Assembly (NCBI GenBank): GCA_045120955.1
Contig: JBGVFH010000005.1
Location: 1-64,000 of the forward strand
DNA length: 64,000 nt
Reading direction: 5' to 3'
Source of the DNA: JAZMZS01 sp045120955
GTDB taxonomy: Bacteria > Bacillota > Clostridia > Oscillospirales > CAG-272
Under the pieces are notes generated by a model. It searched no databases and was not told the DNA's origin. It worked only from the letters and a program-made list of their open reading frames with translations. The translations under genes and the position numbers were made by a program. This document shows, in pieces, positions 43,743-52,576 of the stretch (within the stretch, counting starts at the first letter, position 1; the number at the start of each line of letters is the position of its first letter).

Positions 43743-44438
43743 TCAGCCCGCTCTCACCGCTGCATTAAACTCTGCAACCGCCGCAGGCGCTGTGTCAAGG
43801 TCAAGCAACCGTCCGAAAAATGTCCTGTTGTTGTTCGGATAACCGGACATACCTTGAAACCGAACATAAAGTTGCAGGTCATCCGCAAGCCAGATGAGAG
43901 ATATCAACTTACCTTCTTTAGAATATACGTATGTTATCCCTTCATGTGTATAATATGAACGTTCGGTAACATCGGCTGTCCTCGTATTGTTTGTGTCAGG
44001 CAAGATTTCTATATGTGTATACCCATATTCATCTAACTTATATGCCTTCTCTGCTGTTCTTACGCTTGCTGTTATCACATTCCCCGTTTCATCAACCACT
44101 TTATATGAAATCACATTGTATGTATCCGGATCGCCCGTTTCCATAAACCAATGGAAAGTCCCTATCAGATCGATACCCTGCTCATATGTGACAAAGTGGC
44201 TCGGCAACTCCGTGGTTTGAACGAAATTCGTATATTCCGCATAGTTTTCGGTTCTGAATCTTGTCTCGGGAGGATCGACAATAAGATCACCTTTTTGACT
44301 GCCATAGGTAATAATAACACTATTATCGGTGCTTTTCTGCATCTCGCTGTTATCTCCCGACTGAGTGCATGAAGTACATGAAAATACCATCATTATGCAT
44401 ATGAGTATCGATAATACCGCTGTTATTCTTTTTCTCAT
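43743..44438 (-). CDS. Hypothetical lipoprotein
   Basis: About 231 residues from ATG 44438 (AAGGAGG upstream). Signal peptide MRKRITAVLSILICIMMVFS with Cys at the lipobox (VFSC or CTSC). The mature domain is beta-rich and aromatic (TELPSHFVTYEQGIDLIGTF; TERSYYTHEGITYVYSKEGK), ending with DLDTAPAAVAEFNAAVRAG. No family recognised. It is the last gene of a minus-strand surface-protein cluster. Confidence 0.75.
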   Translation of the reverse strand: MRKRITAVLSILICIMMVFSCTSCTQSGDNSEMQKSTDNSVIITYGSQKGDLIVDPPETRFRTENYAEYTNFVQTTELPSHFVTYEQGIDLIGTFHWFMETGDPDTYNVISYKVVDETGNVITASVRTAEKAYKLDEYGYTHIEILPDTNNTRTADVTERSYYTHEGITYVYSKEGKLISLIWLADDLQLYVRFQGMSGYPNNNRTFFGRLLDLDTAPAAVAEFNAAVRAG

Positions 44439-44576
44439 ACTATGCCTCCTTTTATCCTGTAGTCTTGTCAAAAATTCAAATGTCGTTTGCATTATGTTCT
44501 GTAGCGTAAATCTGCGCCTTTTACTCTTTTTGCTATCTGAATTTTTTACATTCCCTTGTCTTATGCTTTTATTACC

Positions 44577-45098
44577 CTATCTTAGATACTCACGATATAC
44601 TTCTTCATACGTTACAGTCGGTTTAATCATGACTATGCCATCCTCTAAAAAATCCAGTGCTGTCAAGCCTAACCGCCTATCTGCAGGAGGTCCAAGAATA
44701 ATCCAACATATGCTACCATCTGCCATTTCCCACACTACCATAGTACCGCTGCCTAAACCTGCACCAAAACTATGAGGTTTACCAAGGTGCTCAATAACCT
44801 GAGGCATCTCCATCCCCACATTTATCTTGTCAACATCCTCCAAAGTTGGCTTGTATGTTCTCTGTCGGTCAAAACAAGCTTCGACACGCGCCGCAAGACT
44901 CATATTTTCACTCTCAAGCGTTTCTTGCGGTTGGGAACTGTCCGTCTCTTGTGAGGAATCAGGCAATGCGGATGTTTCGGTCGTTTCTGACGATGTCAAT
45001 ACATCCGTCAGTTCCGATCGTTCACTCTGTCTCTCACATGATACAAGAGATAAAAAAATCATACACAAAACAACCATTATGACTATATATTTATTCAC
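44577..45098 (-). CDS. Lipoprotein with BamE/SmpA-like domain
   Basis: About 173 residues from GTG 45098 (GAGGTG upstream). Signal peptide with lipobox LVSC, then a Ser/Thr/Glu-rich linker, then DKINVGMEMPQVIEHLGKPH and GSGTMVVWEMADGSICWI. The GM..xxV...LGKPH pattern and the small alpha-beta domain fit BamE-like fold proteins, which in Gram-positives are surface lipoproteins of unknown role. The frameshifted copy at 1-438 is a paralogue. It starts 11 bases after the DNRLRE C-terminal ORF. Confidence 0.75.
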   Translation of the reverse strand: MNKYIVIMVVLCMIFLSLVSCERQSERSELTDVLTSSETTETSALPDSSQETDSSQPQETLESENMSLAARVEACFDRQRTYKPTLEDVDKINVGMEMPQVIEHLGKPHSFGAGLGSGTMVVWEMADGSICWIILGPPADRRLGLTALDFLEDGIVMIKPTVTYEEVYREYLR

Positions 45099-45109
45099 TT
45101 GTATACACC

Positions 45110-46324
45110 TCACTCTGTCATAACGTAATATATTATATCACTATCATATCTTAGATTAAAATCCGATAGCCATCCTCGTGAATTATCATCTGTCGGAAGT
45201 TCATCCAGCAACTCACTTCCGGAATAATTATTCCCGTGTTTGTTCGCCCATTTCCCAGTATCCGTTCTATACCAAAAATGATAATCAAGAACTCCTGCCG
45301 AATTTATTACTCGAAAAGCAACTAACCATTGGTCAAAATCCAAATCCACATCCAATCCTCCATTATCGGAATATACCTCCTCCCATTTTCCTTCAAATCT
45401 CACATCTAACCAATTATCTTCTAACAGTTGTTTATATCCAATAAATTCACCGTCAACACCATACATAGCTTCATTAGATGTGGAGCTTAGATTGTAAATT
45501 GCACTAAATTCATCTAAAGAATACCAAGTGTAATCATTATCATGAGTCCAGAAAGCATAGCCCTGACAGTTCATAGAAAGAGATTCATCCGGTTCTAACC
45601 CTTCAGATGCCTGTATTTCGATCTCGTAGTACTCCTTACATCCCCAAAATTGCGATACAACAACTAAATAAGGCTTGTAGTTTGCTCTATTATATGATGC
45701 GAATGTCTTATAATTATGAGTTGTGCTCGACTCATGATCGGATGCAGCCTTGAATATTATACCTTTATCTGAATTTAATGTACCACTTCCCCACCCCTGT
45801 GCCGCTGCTGTAATGTCATAATCATAATAATGTGCATCTGCAAGCTCTATGCCTTCATAATATGATATTTCATGTGTGTCAAGATAAGTGCCAATACTGT
45901 CTGCACTTACCCCTGACCATGTCACAGATGATGACTCTGACCACGTATTGCCGTTGAATACATAGCAGTCAAGAGTCAAGTACTCATGCTGACACATAAT
46001 ATCTCGTATATATACGGTCGCACTTGTTATCGTTCCCATGGAGCTGAAATTCACATTCGGAAACTTCATCAGCATTCTTGATACAGACTGATCGTCTCCG
46101 TACTTTCCTGCGGATATCGCCCCCGATATTCCCGAAACGGTTTCGGCATTATTTATCGTTACGTCCTCGATAGCACCTTCGCCGTTGTTGTCATAGCTTA
46201 TCTCTATTGTTGGGTCGATGCGGATAGGGTACAGGGTCTTTTCATCTGCAAGATAATCTGCGTCTATATGTATTGTCAGCACATACTCTTCATTCTCTGT
46301 TACGGTCTGAGCTGTCATACTCAT
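45110..46324 (-). CDS. C-terminal part of a split DNRLRE-domain protein
   Basis: 404 codons. The first residues (AQTVTENEEYVLTIHIDADY LADEKTLYPIRIDPTIEI) normally lie in the middle of such proteins, directly before the DNRLRE domain (about 55-215: MLMKFPNV, ITSATVYIRD, WGSGTLNSDKGIIFKA). A last domain has NCQGYAFW and DYHFWYRTDTGKWANKHG, a Cys/His pair resembling a hydrolase site. There is no signal peptide and no RBS at 46324; the N-terminal part is the overlapping ORF 46290-47012 in another frame. It is most likely a pseudogene fragment. Confidence 0.65.
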   Translation of the reverse strand: MSMTAQTVTENEEYVLTIHIDADYLADEKTLYPIRIDPTIEISYDNNGEGAIEDVTINNAETVSGISGAISAGKYGDDQSVSRMLMKFPNVNFSSMGTITSATVYIRDIMCQHEYLTLDCYVFNGNTWSESSSVTWSGVSADSIGTYLDTHEISYYEGIELADAHYYDYDITAAAQGWGSGTLNSDKGIIFKAASDHESSTTHNYKTFASYNRANYKPYLVVVSQFWGCKEYYEIEIQASEGLEPDESLSMNCQGYAFWTHDNDYTWYSLDEFSAIYNLSSTSNEAMYGVDGEFIGYKQLLEDNWLDVRFEGKWEEVYSDNGGLDVDLDFDQWLVAFRVINSAGVLDYHFWYRTDTGKWANKHGNNYSGSELLDELPTDDNSRGWLSDFNLRYDSDIIYYVMTE

Positions 46325-47012
46325 ATACTACAGAATTGCTGTCTGTCAACTCTGCCCTCGGAGAAACCGCTGCTGAAGTGTAGGTATCTTCTCCCGATAT
46401 GATACCGCTCGTCGATATCCCGGGCGTCACGGGTGTTATAGGTGTTATCGGTGTCAAGCCGCCCGCAGCCGTATCAAACACAGGCACGAGCTTGAGTGAC
46501 ACATCTCCGTCGGTCAGCGATATACCGTCGGTCATCTTCTCGGGAAAGCTCGTCTGTGTCAGCGTATCCTTTGACACGAATGCCCCCGATACCGTATCAC
46601 TTGCCTCTATATCGAGAGTTATATCCTTTACGCTCCCGTCAGCATCGACATACTTTACAGGATGGTCGTAGTAATAAGCCGTCTTTGTCCCGTCATCATT
46701 TCTGAAAATGACACTGTAAAGGTTCTGCTCATCCTCGTACATTCTCTCAATATGCCCTGCCTCGAGCGCTTTTTCCGTTCCCACTATATCAGGAACGGTA
46801 GAGAGGTCAAGAGTCATATTTTCCGTAACGGTGCTTTCTGATGATATGCTTGTATCCGTATCTGTGACGGTCTGCGATATATTATCGGACACGCTGTTTT
46901 GTGTTTGTTCTGTCTCCGCCTGTGCCGATAAGATAGGCACGGAAGGTACGAGCATAAACAATGCGAGAACAAGCGACAAAGCTTTTATTTTCAGTCTTTT
47001 TCTATAATACAT
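46290..47012 (-). CDS. N-terminal part of a split DNRLRE-domain secreted protein
   Basis: 240 residues. Signal peptide (LKIKALSLVLALFMLVPSVP ILSAQA), a linker, and a beta-domain beginning GHIERMYEDEQNLYSVIFRN DDGTKTAYYYDHPVKY, which is the usual N-terminal region of large DNRLRE/RHS-type surface proteins. A Pro/Thr-rich spacer (TPITPITPVTPG) follows. It runs into TGA at 46290 just after NSVVYEYDSSDRNRE. The expected central part is missing, and the following sequence is in the +1-shifted frame (45110-46324). A deletion with frameshift is the simplest explanation. Confidence 0.7.
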   Translation of the reverse strand: MYYRKRLKIKALSLVLALFMLVPSVPILSAQAETEQTQNSVSDNISQTVTDTDTSISSESTVTENMTLDLSTVPDIVGTEKALEAGHIERMYEDEQNLYSVIFRNDDGTKTAYYYDHPVKYVDADGSVKDITLDIEASDTVSGAFVSKDTLTQTSFPEKMTDGISLTDGDVSLKLVPVFDTAAGGLTPITPITPVTPGISTSGIISGEDTYTSAAVSPRAELTDSNSVVYEYDSSDRNRE

Positions 47013-47122
47013 TGTGTATCTCCTTGTTTTATATTTGTCCTTTGAGCAAATTCAAAAATTCAAGGTACGCACAAACCAAAATATTCAATTATATTACTAT
47101 ACTGTTTTTCGACCGGTGCGCA

Positions 47123-47260
47123 TCACCGACTGAAGATCAGCTTGTTACCTGCTTTCCACATCGAAGGATCATGAGCTCTCACTGCTTTTGACTGCAGAAG
47201 ATATCCGTTTGTTCCTTCAAAATACTTTTTCGTCCTGTTTCCTTGTACAAATTTCACCAC
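47123..47260 (-). CDS. Possible 45-residue small protein
   Basis: GTG start(s) at 47260/47257 after AAAAAGGAG; reads KFVQGNRTKKYFEGTNGYLL followed by QSKAVRAHDPSMWKAGNKLI and FSR. It is basic, with no hydrophobic segment. It lies upstream of the DNRLRE ORF on the same strand, in the 486-bp gap 47013-47498 that otherwise holds only the rnf promoter. It has no relatives I know. It could be a gene remnant or a leader peptide. Confidence 0.35.
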   Translation of the reverse strand: MVKFVQGNRTKKYFEGTNGYLLQSKAVRAHDPSMWKAGNKLIFSR

Positions 47261-47397
47261 GAGCATCTCCTTTTTGTTATTTTATATGTGCATTTTTAGT
47301 ATTTTCTATAATTACTATACCAAAAATACAAAAAGATGTCAAGCGCAAATGAATACTAAACTGTAACAATCGAAAATTGTTAAGAAATTAACTTTGA

Positions 47398-47426
47398 TTG
47401 ACTTATCTTCTGATTTGTAATATAAT
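47398..47426 (+). promoter_or_regulatory. Sigma-A type promoter of the rnf operon
   Basis: TTGACT (47398-47403), exactly 17 bp, TATAAT (47421-47426). Confidence 0.85.
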
Positions 47427-47498
47427 AACTTGAAAATGTTTGTTTTTCGGTACAAGCAAACAACACACAAAATTATCACCGTACAAAAGGAGCGACAA

Positions 47499-48818
47499 AT
47501 GCTTTTTGGAAAGATAAAGGGAATACATCTCCCGCACCGCAAAAACACCGCAAAAATGCAAGCAGTGCGTATGCCGTGCCCCGACTCGGTCACGATACCG
47601 ATGTCAATGCACATCGGTGCGCCTGCAGTCCCCATAGTCAAGGTAGGAGATCATGTTTGCGTAGGGCAGAAGATAGCCGAGGCGGGGGGATATGTTTCAT
47701 CTCCGATACACGCAAGCATCTCGGGAACAGTCAAAAAAACAGACGATATACTTATCTCAAACGGCCGCACCGTCAGTGCGATAACGATAGAAAGCGACTC
47801 GCTCATGACCCCCTACAGGGAAAAGGGGGAAATAGAGCTGACCGATTTTACATCGTTTATCTCTGCGGTACGTGAAAGCGGAGTTGTCGGTCTGGGCGGG
47901 GCAGGCTTCCCCACTTCGGTAAAGCTCGGGGTAAAGGATCTGTCAAAGCTCGAGCATATAGTCATCAACGGAGCGGAGTGCGAGCCGTATATCACAAGCG
48001 ATACAAGAACGATGCTCGACCGCACCGACGACATACTGACGGGAGTTGAACTGCTCAAAAAATATCTCGGAGCAAAAAGCATCATATTCGGCATAGAGTC
48101 AAATAAGCCTGAATGTATAAAAGCCGTAAGCGAGCTTTTTTCTTCTGATAAGACCGTGAAAACCGTATCTCTCCCCTCTTCTTATCCGCAGGGCGGCGAG
48201 AAGGTACTCGTATACAACACCACGGGCAAGGTCATAGGAGAGGGTAAGCTGCCGTACGACGTCGGTGTCATCGTTATCAACATAACGACGCTTTGCGCTG
48301 TTGCGGAGTATATCAGAACGGGAATGCCGCTGGTCGAGAAATGCATTACAGTAGACGGCTCGGCAATAGCAAGCCCTAAAAACGTGATCGCCCCCATCGG
48401 CACATCCATAAAGGATGTGATAGAGTTTGCGGGCGGATATAAAAAGCAACCGAAAAAGCTGCTCTACGGCGGACCTATGATGGGAGTTGCCGTATACTCT
48501 GACTCACTTCCCATACTCAAAAACACAAATGCCGTAATTGCCCTTGCAGACGAGGATACGCAAAAAGCAAAGAGCACCGCCTGCATTCACTGCGGCGCCT
48601 GCGTAAACCACTGCCCGATGCGCCTTGACCCTCCCGCAATAGCAAAAGCATACAAATTATCCGATATGGAGGGACTCAAAGACCTGAAGGTAAATCTGTG
48701 CATGGAATGCGGAGCTTGCTCATACATCTGTCCCGCCGCAAAGCCGATAGTTGACACGAACAAGCTCGCAAAGGCAAAGCTCGGAGAATATCAAAAAGCA
48801 AAGGAGAGCGCAAAATGA
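47499..48818 (+). CDS. rnfC: Electron transport complex subunit RnfC
   Basis: 439 residues from ATG 47499 (AAAAGGAG upstream). RnfC is the peripheral NADH-side subunit of the Rnf complex, which couples ferredoxin:NAD+ electron transfer to ion pumping. GLGGAGFPTSVKL and NGAECEPYITSDTRTML are the flavin/NADH-binding region. Two [4Fe-4S] motifs follow: CIHCGACVNHCPMRLDP and CMECGACSYICPAAKP. It is first of rnfCDGEAB, overlapping rnfD by four bases. Confidence 0.96.
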   Translation: MLFGKIKGIHLPHRKNTAKMQAVRMPCPDSVTIPMSMHIGAPAVPIVKVGDHVCVGQKIAEAGGYVSSPIHASISGTVKKTDDILISNGRTVSAITIESDSLMTPYREKGEIELTDFTSFISAVRESGVVGLGGAGFPTSVKLGVKDLSKLEHIVINGAECEPYITSDTRTMLDRTDDILTGVELLKKYLGAKSIIFGIESNKPECIKAVSELFSSDKTVKTVSLPSSYPQGGEKVLVYNTTGKVIGEGKLPYDVGVIVINITTLCAVAEYIRTGMPLVEKCITVDGSAIASPKNVIAPIGTSIKDVIEFAGGYKKQPKKLLYGGPMMGVAVYSDSLPILKNTNAVIALADEDTQKAKSTACIHCGACVNHCPMRLDPPAIAKAYKLSDMEGLKDLKVNLCMECGACSYICPAAKPIVDTNKLAKAKLGEYQKAKESAK

Positions 48819-49798
48819 CAAATAACGCTAAAGGGTCAGAGCTGCTTGAGGTTTCTGTCTCTCCGCACATAAAAGGCAAAAGAACTACGCAAAAAATAAT
48901 GCTCGATGTCATAATTGCGCTTTTGCCAGCTGCCGCTGCCGCTATCATTATCTTCGGCATACGGGTGCTGCTGCTCATCGCTGTCAGCGTGCTGTCCTGC
49001 ACGCTCGGTGAGCTGATCTTTAACAAAATAACAAAAAAGCCATTTACGTTATCCGATCTTTCGGCTGTCGTGACAGGAATGATACTTGCCCTCAACGTCC
49101 CCGCAAGTCTGCCGTTGTGGCAGCTTGCTTTCGGCTCGATCGCCGCAATATGCATGGTAAAGGGTCTGTTCGGAGGTCTCGGTCAGAACTTTGCAAATCC
49201 CGCCGCCACGGCGAGGGTGCTTTTGCTCGTGTGCTTTCCTGCGGCAATGGGTCAAGCCTCCGAGGTCGTATTTGCTGACAGCGGAAAATTGGTATCGGGT
49301 GCGACAGACCTTGTGTCAAGCGCAACTCCCCTGACGCTCATATCTGAGGGCGGCACGCTCCCATCCGTCTCGGATATGCTCTTTGGTCTTCACGGCACGT
49401 GTGCCGTCGGAGAGACGTGCGTTATCGCAATACTTATCGGCTTTATATATTTGCTGGCAAGAAAGGTCATCAGCTGGCACACTCCCGTATGCTTTACGGC
49501 TACGGTATACATACTCAGTCTCTTTGTCACGGCAAGTGCGTCGGACTCGCTTTATCTTGTAATGTCGGGCGGACTTTTGTTCGGCGCTGTATTCATGGCA
49601 ACAGACTATGCCACCACCCCCACCTCCTACCTCGGCAAGGCGGTGTTCGGTATAGGTTGCGGACTTATCACGGTGCTGATCCGTTCATTCGGCAGTTATC
49701 CCGAAGGGGTTTCTCTGTCTATACTTTTGATGAACATACTCACTCCGTACATTGAGCGGCTCTGCCGCCGCCGTCCGTTTGGAGGTGTCAAGCAATGA
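48815..49798 (+). CDS. rnfD: Electron transport complex subunit RnfD
   Basis: 327 residues, about ten membrane helices. VSPHIKGKRTTQKIMLDVII at the start and NFANPAATARVLLLVCFP are conserved. The FMN is bound covalently to a Thr in the DLVSSATPL region. FMATDYATTPTSYLGKAVFG is the second signature. It overlaps rnfC and rnfG by four bases each (ATGA), so translation is coupled. Confidence 0.95.
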   Translation: MTNNAKGSELLEVSVSPHIKGKRTTQKIMLDVIIALLPAAAAAIIIFGIRVLLLIAVSVLSCTLGELIFNKITKKPFTLSDLSAVVTGMILALNVPASLPLWQLAFGSIAAICMVKGLFGGLGQNFANPAATARVLLLVCFPAAMGQASEVVFADSGKLVSGATDLVSSATPLTLISEGGTLPSVSDMLFGLHGTCAVGETCVIAILIGFIYLLARKVISWHTPVCFTATVYILSLFVTASASDSLYLVMSGGLLFGAVFMATDYATTPTSYLGKAVFGIGCGLITVLIRSFGSYPEGVSLSILLMNILTPYIERLCRRRPFGGVKQ

Positions 49799-50313
49799 AT
49801 ATAGGAATAAAAAGCATAGTCGTACTCACAGCTATTTGTCTGTGCGTATCACTTCTGCTCGCAGGCGTAAACAGCATGACTGCCCCCGTTATCGAAGCAT
49901 ACGAGGCAAAGCAAGCGGCGCTTGCCTGCTCTGAGGTAATGCCCGATGGGACTGACTTTGAAACGGTGGAGCTGCCCGATGGAATACCTTCCACGGTCAG
50001 CGCAATATACAAGGAGTCGGGCGGCGGCTATGTATTCAAAATGGTAACGACCGGATTTTCAAGCGGATATCAGATAATGTGCGGCATTTCTGCAAGCGGT
50101 AAGATAACCGGCACCAAGGTGCTGGCGCACAGCGAAACGCCCGGCTACGGAAGCAAGACCGCAGAAAGCTCCTACACCGACCTTTATATAGGTGTTGACA
50201 GCTCTCTTGAGGGCGACTTTATAATTTCGGGTGCCACGAAATCTTCGACCGCGTTTAAAAAAGCAATAGCGGATGCGTTTACCGCTTTTTCGATGATAAA
50301 GGGGGAGGGTTAA
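49795..50313 (+). CDS. rnfG: Electron transport complex subunit RnfG
   Basis: 172 residues, slightly short for the family. One N-terminal membrane helix and an extracytoplasmic FMN-binding domain with covalent flavin site SGATKSSTAFKKAI; HSETPGYGSKT is conserved. The flavin is attached by an ApbE-type transferase, not encoded in this window. Confidence 0.94.
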   Translation: MNIGIKSIVVLTAICLCVSLLLAGVNSMTAPVIEAYEAKQAALACSEVMPDGTDFETVELPDGIPSTVSAIYKESGGGYVFKMVTTGFSSGYQIMCGISASGKITGTKVLAHSETPGYGSKTAESSYTDLYIGVDSSLEGDFIISGATKSSTAFKKAIADAFTAFSMIKGEG

Positions 50314-50314
50314 C

Positions 50315-51013
50315 ATGAAAAACAGCAAAGCTAATATCCTTCTCAAAGGCATCATAAAAGAAAACCCCGTGCTCGTGCTCGTACTCGGCACCTGCCCGAC
50401 GCTTGCCGTAACTTCAAGCGTACTCGGAGCGGTCAGCATGGGAATTGCGGCGCTGTTTGTGCTCGTATGCTCAAACATGGCGATATCCGCACTCAGAAAA
50501 ATCATTCCCGACACGGTAAGAATACCCTGCTATATCGTGCTCATTGCCGGATTTGTCACGGTAGTAAAGCTTGTAGTAAAGGCGTATCTGCCCGATATCG
50601 ACGTACTGCTCGGCTCTTATCTTGATCTCATCGTTGTAAACTGTATCATACTCGGCAGAGCAGAGATGTTTGCCCGCGAAAACAGCGTCACAGACTCAGC
50701 TCTCGACGGTATCGGCATGGGTATCGGCTTTACTCTTTCGCTCGGAGCTATGGCAACTGTCCGTGAGATATTCGGAAACGGCTCGTGGTTCGGTATAGAG
50801 ATACCGTTTATCTCTGACTATAAAATTCCCGTACTTACACAGGCACCCGGCGGATTTTTCGTGTTCGGTGCGCTGATGGCTCTGCTTGCCTTTGCAACGA
50901 ATGGCAAGGCAACAAAGAAAAAGAATTTCGGATGCGAGGGCTGTCATCAAGCAAGGATATGCAAAAAAGCGGGCATCTGCAATACAAATGAAAAGGAGGG
51001 CAAGCCGGTATGA
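50315..51013 (+). CDS. rnfE: Electron transport complex subunit RnfE
   Basis: 232 residues, six membrane helices. NPVLVLVLGTCPTLAVTSSV, ISALRKIIPDTVRIPCYIVL IAG and DGIGMGIGFTLSLGAMATVREIFG (split in the family signature) identify RnfE. The C-terminal extension has a Cys cluster CEGCHQARICKKAGIC that is longer than in typical RnfE and could bind metal. It overlaps rnfA by four bases. Confidence 0.95.
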   Translation: MKNSKANILLKGIIKENPVLVLVLGTCPTLAVTSSVLGAVSMGIAALFVLVCSNMAISALRKIIPDTVRIPCYIVLIAGFVTVVKLVVKAYLPDIDVLLGSYLDLIVVNCIILGRAEMFARENSVTDSALDGIGMGIGFTLSLGAMATVREIFGNGSWFGIEIPFISDYKIPVLTQAPGGFFVFGALMALLAFATNGKATKKKNFGCEGCHQARICKKAGICNTNEKEGKPV

Positions 51014-51606
51014 CGGTACAAAGCATCGTAAGCATACTTCTTGCGGGCATTCTCACAAACAACTACGTTTTGAGCCGTTTTCTCGGCATATGCCCGTTTC
51101 TCGGAGTATCAAAAAAGCTCGGTCAGGCAACAGGCATGGGAATTGCCGTGACCTTTGTAATGCTGGTCGCCACAGCTGTTACATATCCCATACAGATATA
51201 CATTCTCAATGTCCTTGACATGGCGTATATGCAAACCATCATATTTATTCTCGTTATAGCGGCGCTCGTTCAGTTCGTGGAGATGGCACTCAAAAAGTTC
51301 ATCCCGTCACTGCACGCTTCTCTCGGTGTTTATCTGCCGCTTATCACAACCAACTGTGCCGTGCTCGGCGTTACGATAAACAACATAAACGACGGCTACA
51401 GCTACGCTGAGTCGATGGTAAGCTCGCTTGGCTGCGGACTCGGATTTCTGCTTGCTATGGTTCTGTTCTCCGGCGTGCGCTCCACAATGGAGACATCAGA
51501 CATTCCGGACTCCTTCAAGGGCTTGCCGATAACGCTGGTAGCGGCGGCGATCGTGTCACTTGCATTTATGGGCTTCGGCGGTATAGCAGAAGGTCTGTTT
51601 GCGTAA
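51010..51606 (+). CDS. rnfA: Electron transport complex subunit RnfA
   Basis: 198 residues, six membrane helices. NNYVLSRFLGICPFLGVSKK (with the intramembrane cluster Cys) and LPLITTNCAVLGVTINNIND are diagnostic. RnfA and RnfE bind an iron-sulfur cluster between them in the membrane. Confidence 0.96.
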   Translation: MTVQSIVSILLAGILTNNYVLSRFLGICPFLGVSKKLGQATGMGIAVTFVMLVATAVTYPIQIYILNVLDMAYMQTIIFILVIAALVQFVEMALKKFIPSLHASLGVYLPLITTNCAVLGVTINNINDGYSYAESMVSSLGCGLGFLLAMVLFSGVRSTMETSDIPDSFKGLPITLVAAAIVSLAFMGFGGIAEGLFA

Positions 51607-51621
51607 AGGAGGGCGTGTGAA

Positions 51622-52446
51622 ATGAACGAAATACTGTCAGCCGCTCTTATCGTAGGTGCGGCGGGACTTGCCTGTTCTCTGCTGCTTGTCATTGCGGCAA
51701 GGTTCATGAGTGTAAAGCAAGACGAAAAACAGCAGTCACTGCGTGACGCTCTTCCCGGTGCAAACTGCGGTGCGTGCGGATACACGGGCTGTGACGGATA
51801 TGCCTGTGCTCTTGCCGACGGAAGCGAGAAAAAAACAAATTTGTGTATTCCCGGTGCGGATGCCGTATCAAGAAAAATATCCGAGATACTCGGTGTTGAA
51901 TTTTCAGATGTCGTTGAGCGTGTCGCATTTGTTCAATGCACGGGCGACTGCGACGCCGCGGCAGAAAAGCACATCTACACCGGAAGCATCAAGAGCTGTT
52001 CTGCGGCAAATCTTCTCTGGAACGGCGCAAAGGAGTGCACGCACGGATGCCTTGGCTACGGCGATTGCGCAAGCGTATGCCCAAACGGTGCAATATGTAT
52101 CGAAAACGGCATTGCTCACGTTGACAGCCGCAAATGCACGGGCTGCGGTCTTTGCGCTAAGGTCTGCCCCAACCATATAATTACTCTCATGACAGATGTT
52201 GAGAGGGTGGTCGTCACCTGCTCAAACCATGAAAAGGGTGCTGTTTCACGCAAAAAGTGCTCAAACGCCTGCATAGCCTGCAAAAAATGCGAAAAAGCGT
52301 GCGAGCATGATGCCATACACGTGATCGACAACCTTGCGCAGATAGATTATTCAAAGTGCGTCGACTGCACGGTATGCGCCTCGGTATGCCCCGTCGGATG
52401 TATCAAAATATCCGATCTCAGAGGCATTCACAATTACAACGAATAA
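51622..52446 (+). CDS. rnfB: Electron transport complex subunit RnfB
   Basis: 274 residues. N-terminal membrane anchor, then the [4Fe-4S] motif CGACGYTGCDGYACAL and at least three ferredoxin-like motifs: CLGYGDCASVCP, CTGCGLCAKVCP, CKKCEKACEHDAI and CVDCTVCASVCPVGC. It accepts electrons from ferredoxin. RBS AAAGGAGG. Its stop codon coincides with the start of repeat R5. Confidence 0.96.
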   Translation: MNEILSAALIVGAAGLACSLLLVIAARFMSVKQDEKQQSLRDALPGANCGACGYTGCDGYACALADGSEKKTNLCIPGADAVSRKISEILGVEFSDVVERVAFVQCTGDCDAAAEKHIYTGSIKSCSAANLLWNGAKECTHGCLGYGDCASVCPNGAICIENGIAHVDSRKCTGCGLCAKVCPNHIITLMTDVERVVVTCSNHEKGAVSRKKCSNACIACKKCEKACEHDAIHVIDNLAQIDYSKCVDCTVCASVCPVGCIKISDLRGIHNYNE

Positions 52447-52550
52447 AAGCGGGCAGTGCCCGCACCCATCCTCCCGCCTACCGTTGTTTTTCTCTTGCAG
52501 AAGCACTGCATAGCGGCGAGTGAGGATCCGTGCAATTTTCTATGTAAAAA
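52446..52550 (+). repeat. Dispersed ~100-nt repeat R5
   Basis: AAAAGCGGGCAGTGCCCGCA, CCTCCCGCCTACCGTTG, CAGAAG, GCGGCGAGTGAGGATCCGTG and CAATTTTCTATG. Stems: GCGGGC/GCCCGC, ATCCTC/GAGGAT and CGCC/GGCG. It separates rnfB from the NusG-II gene, whose apparent upstream GTG start lies inside the repeat. It is the only copy without a terminator right behind it. Confidence 0.87.
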
Positions 52551-52576
52551 TAAAAAGCAGAGGACGGTGTGCGATT

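Noticed and set aside
47370..47403. TTAAG/TTAACT repeats upstream of rnfC as a possible Pho box
   Set aside because: Spacing to the -10 does not match the 0/11/34/50 pattern and a normal -35 TTGACT is present.
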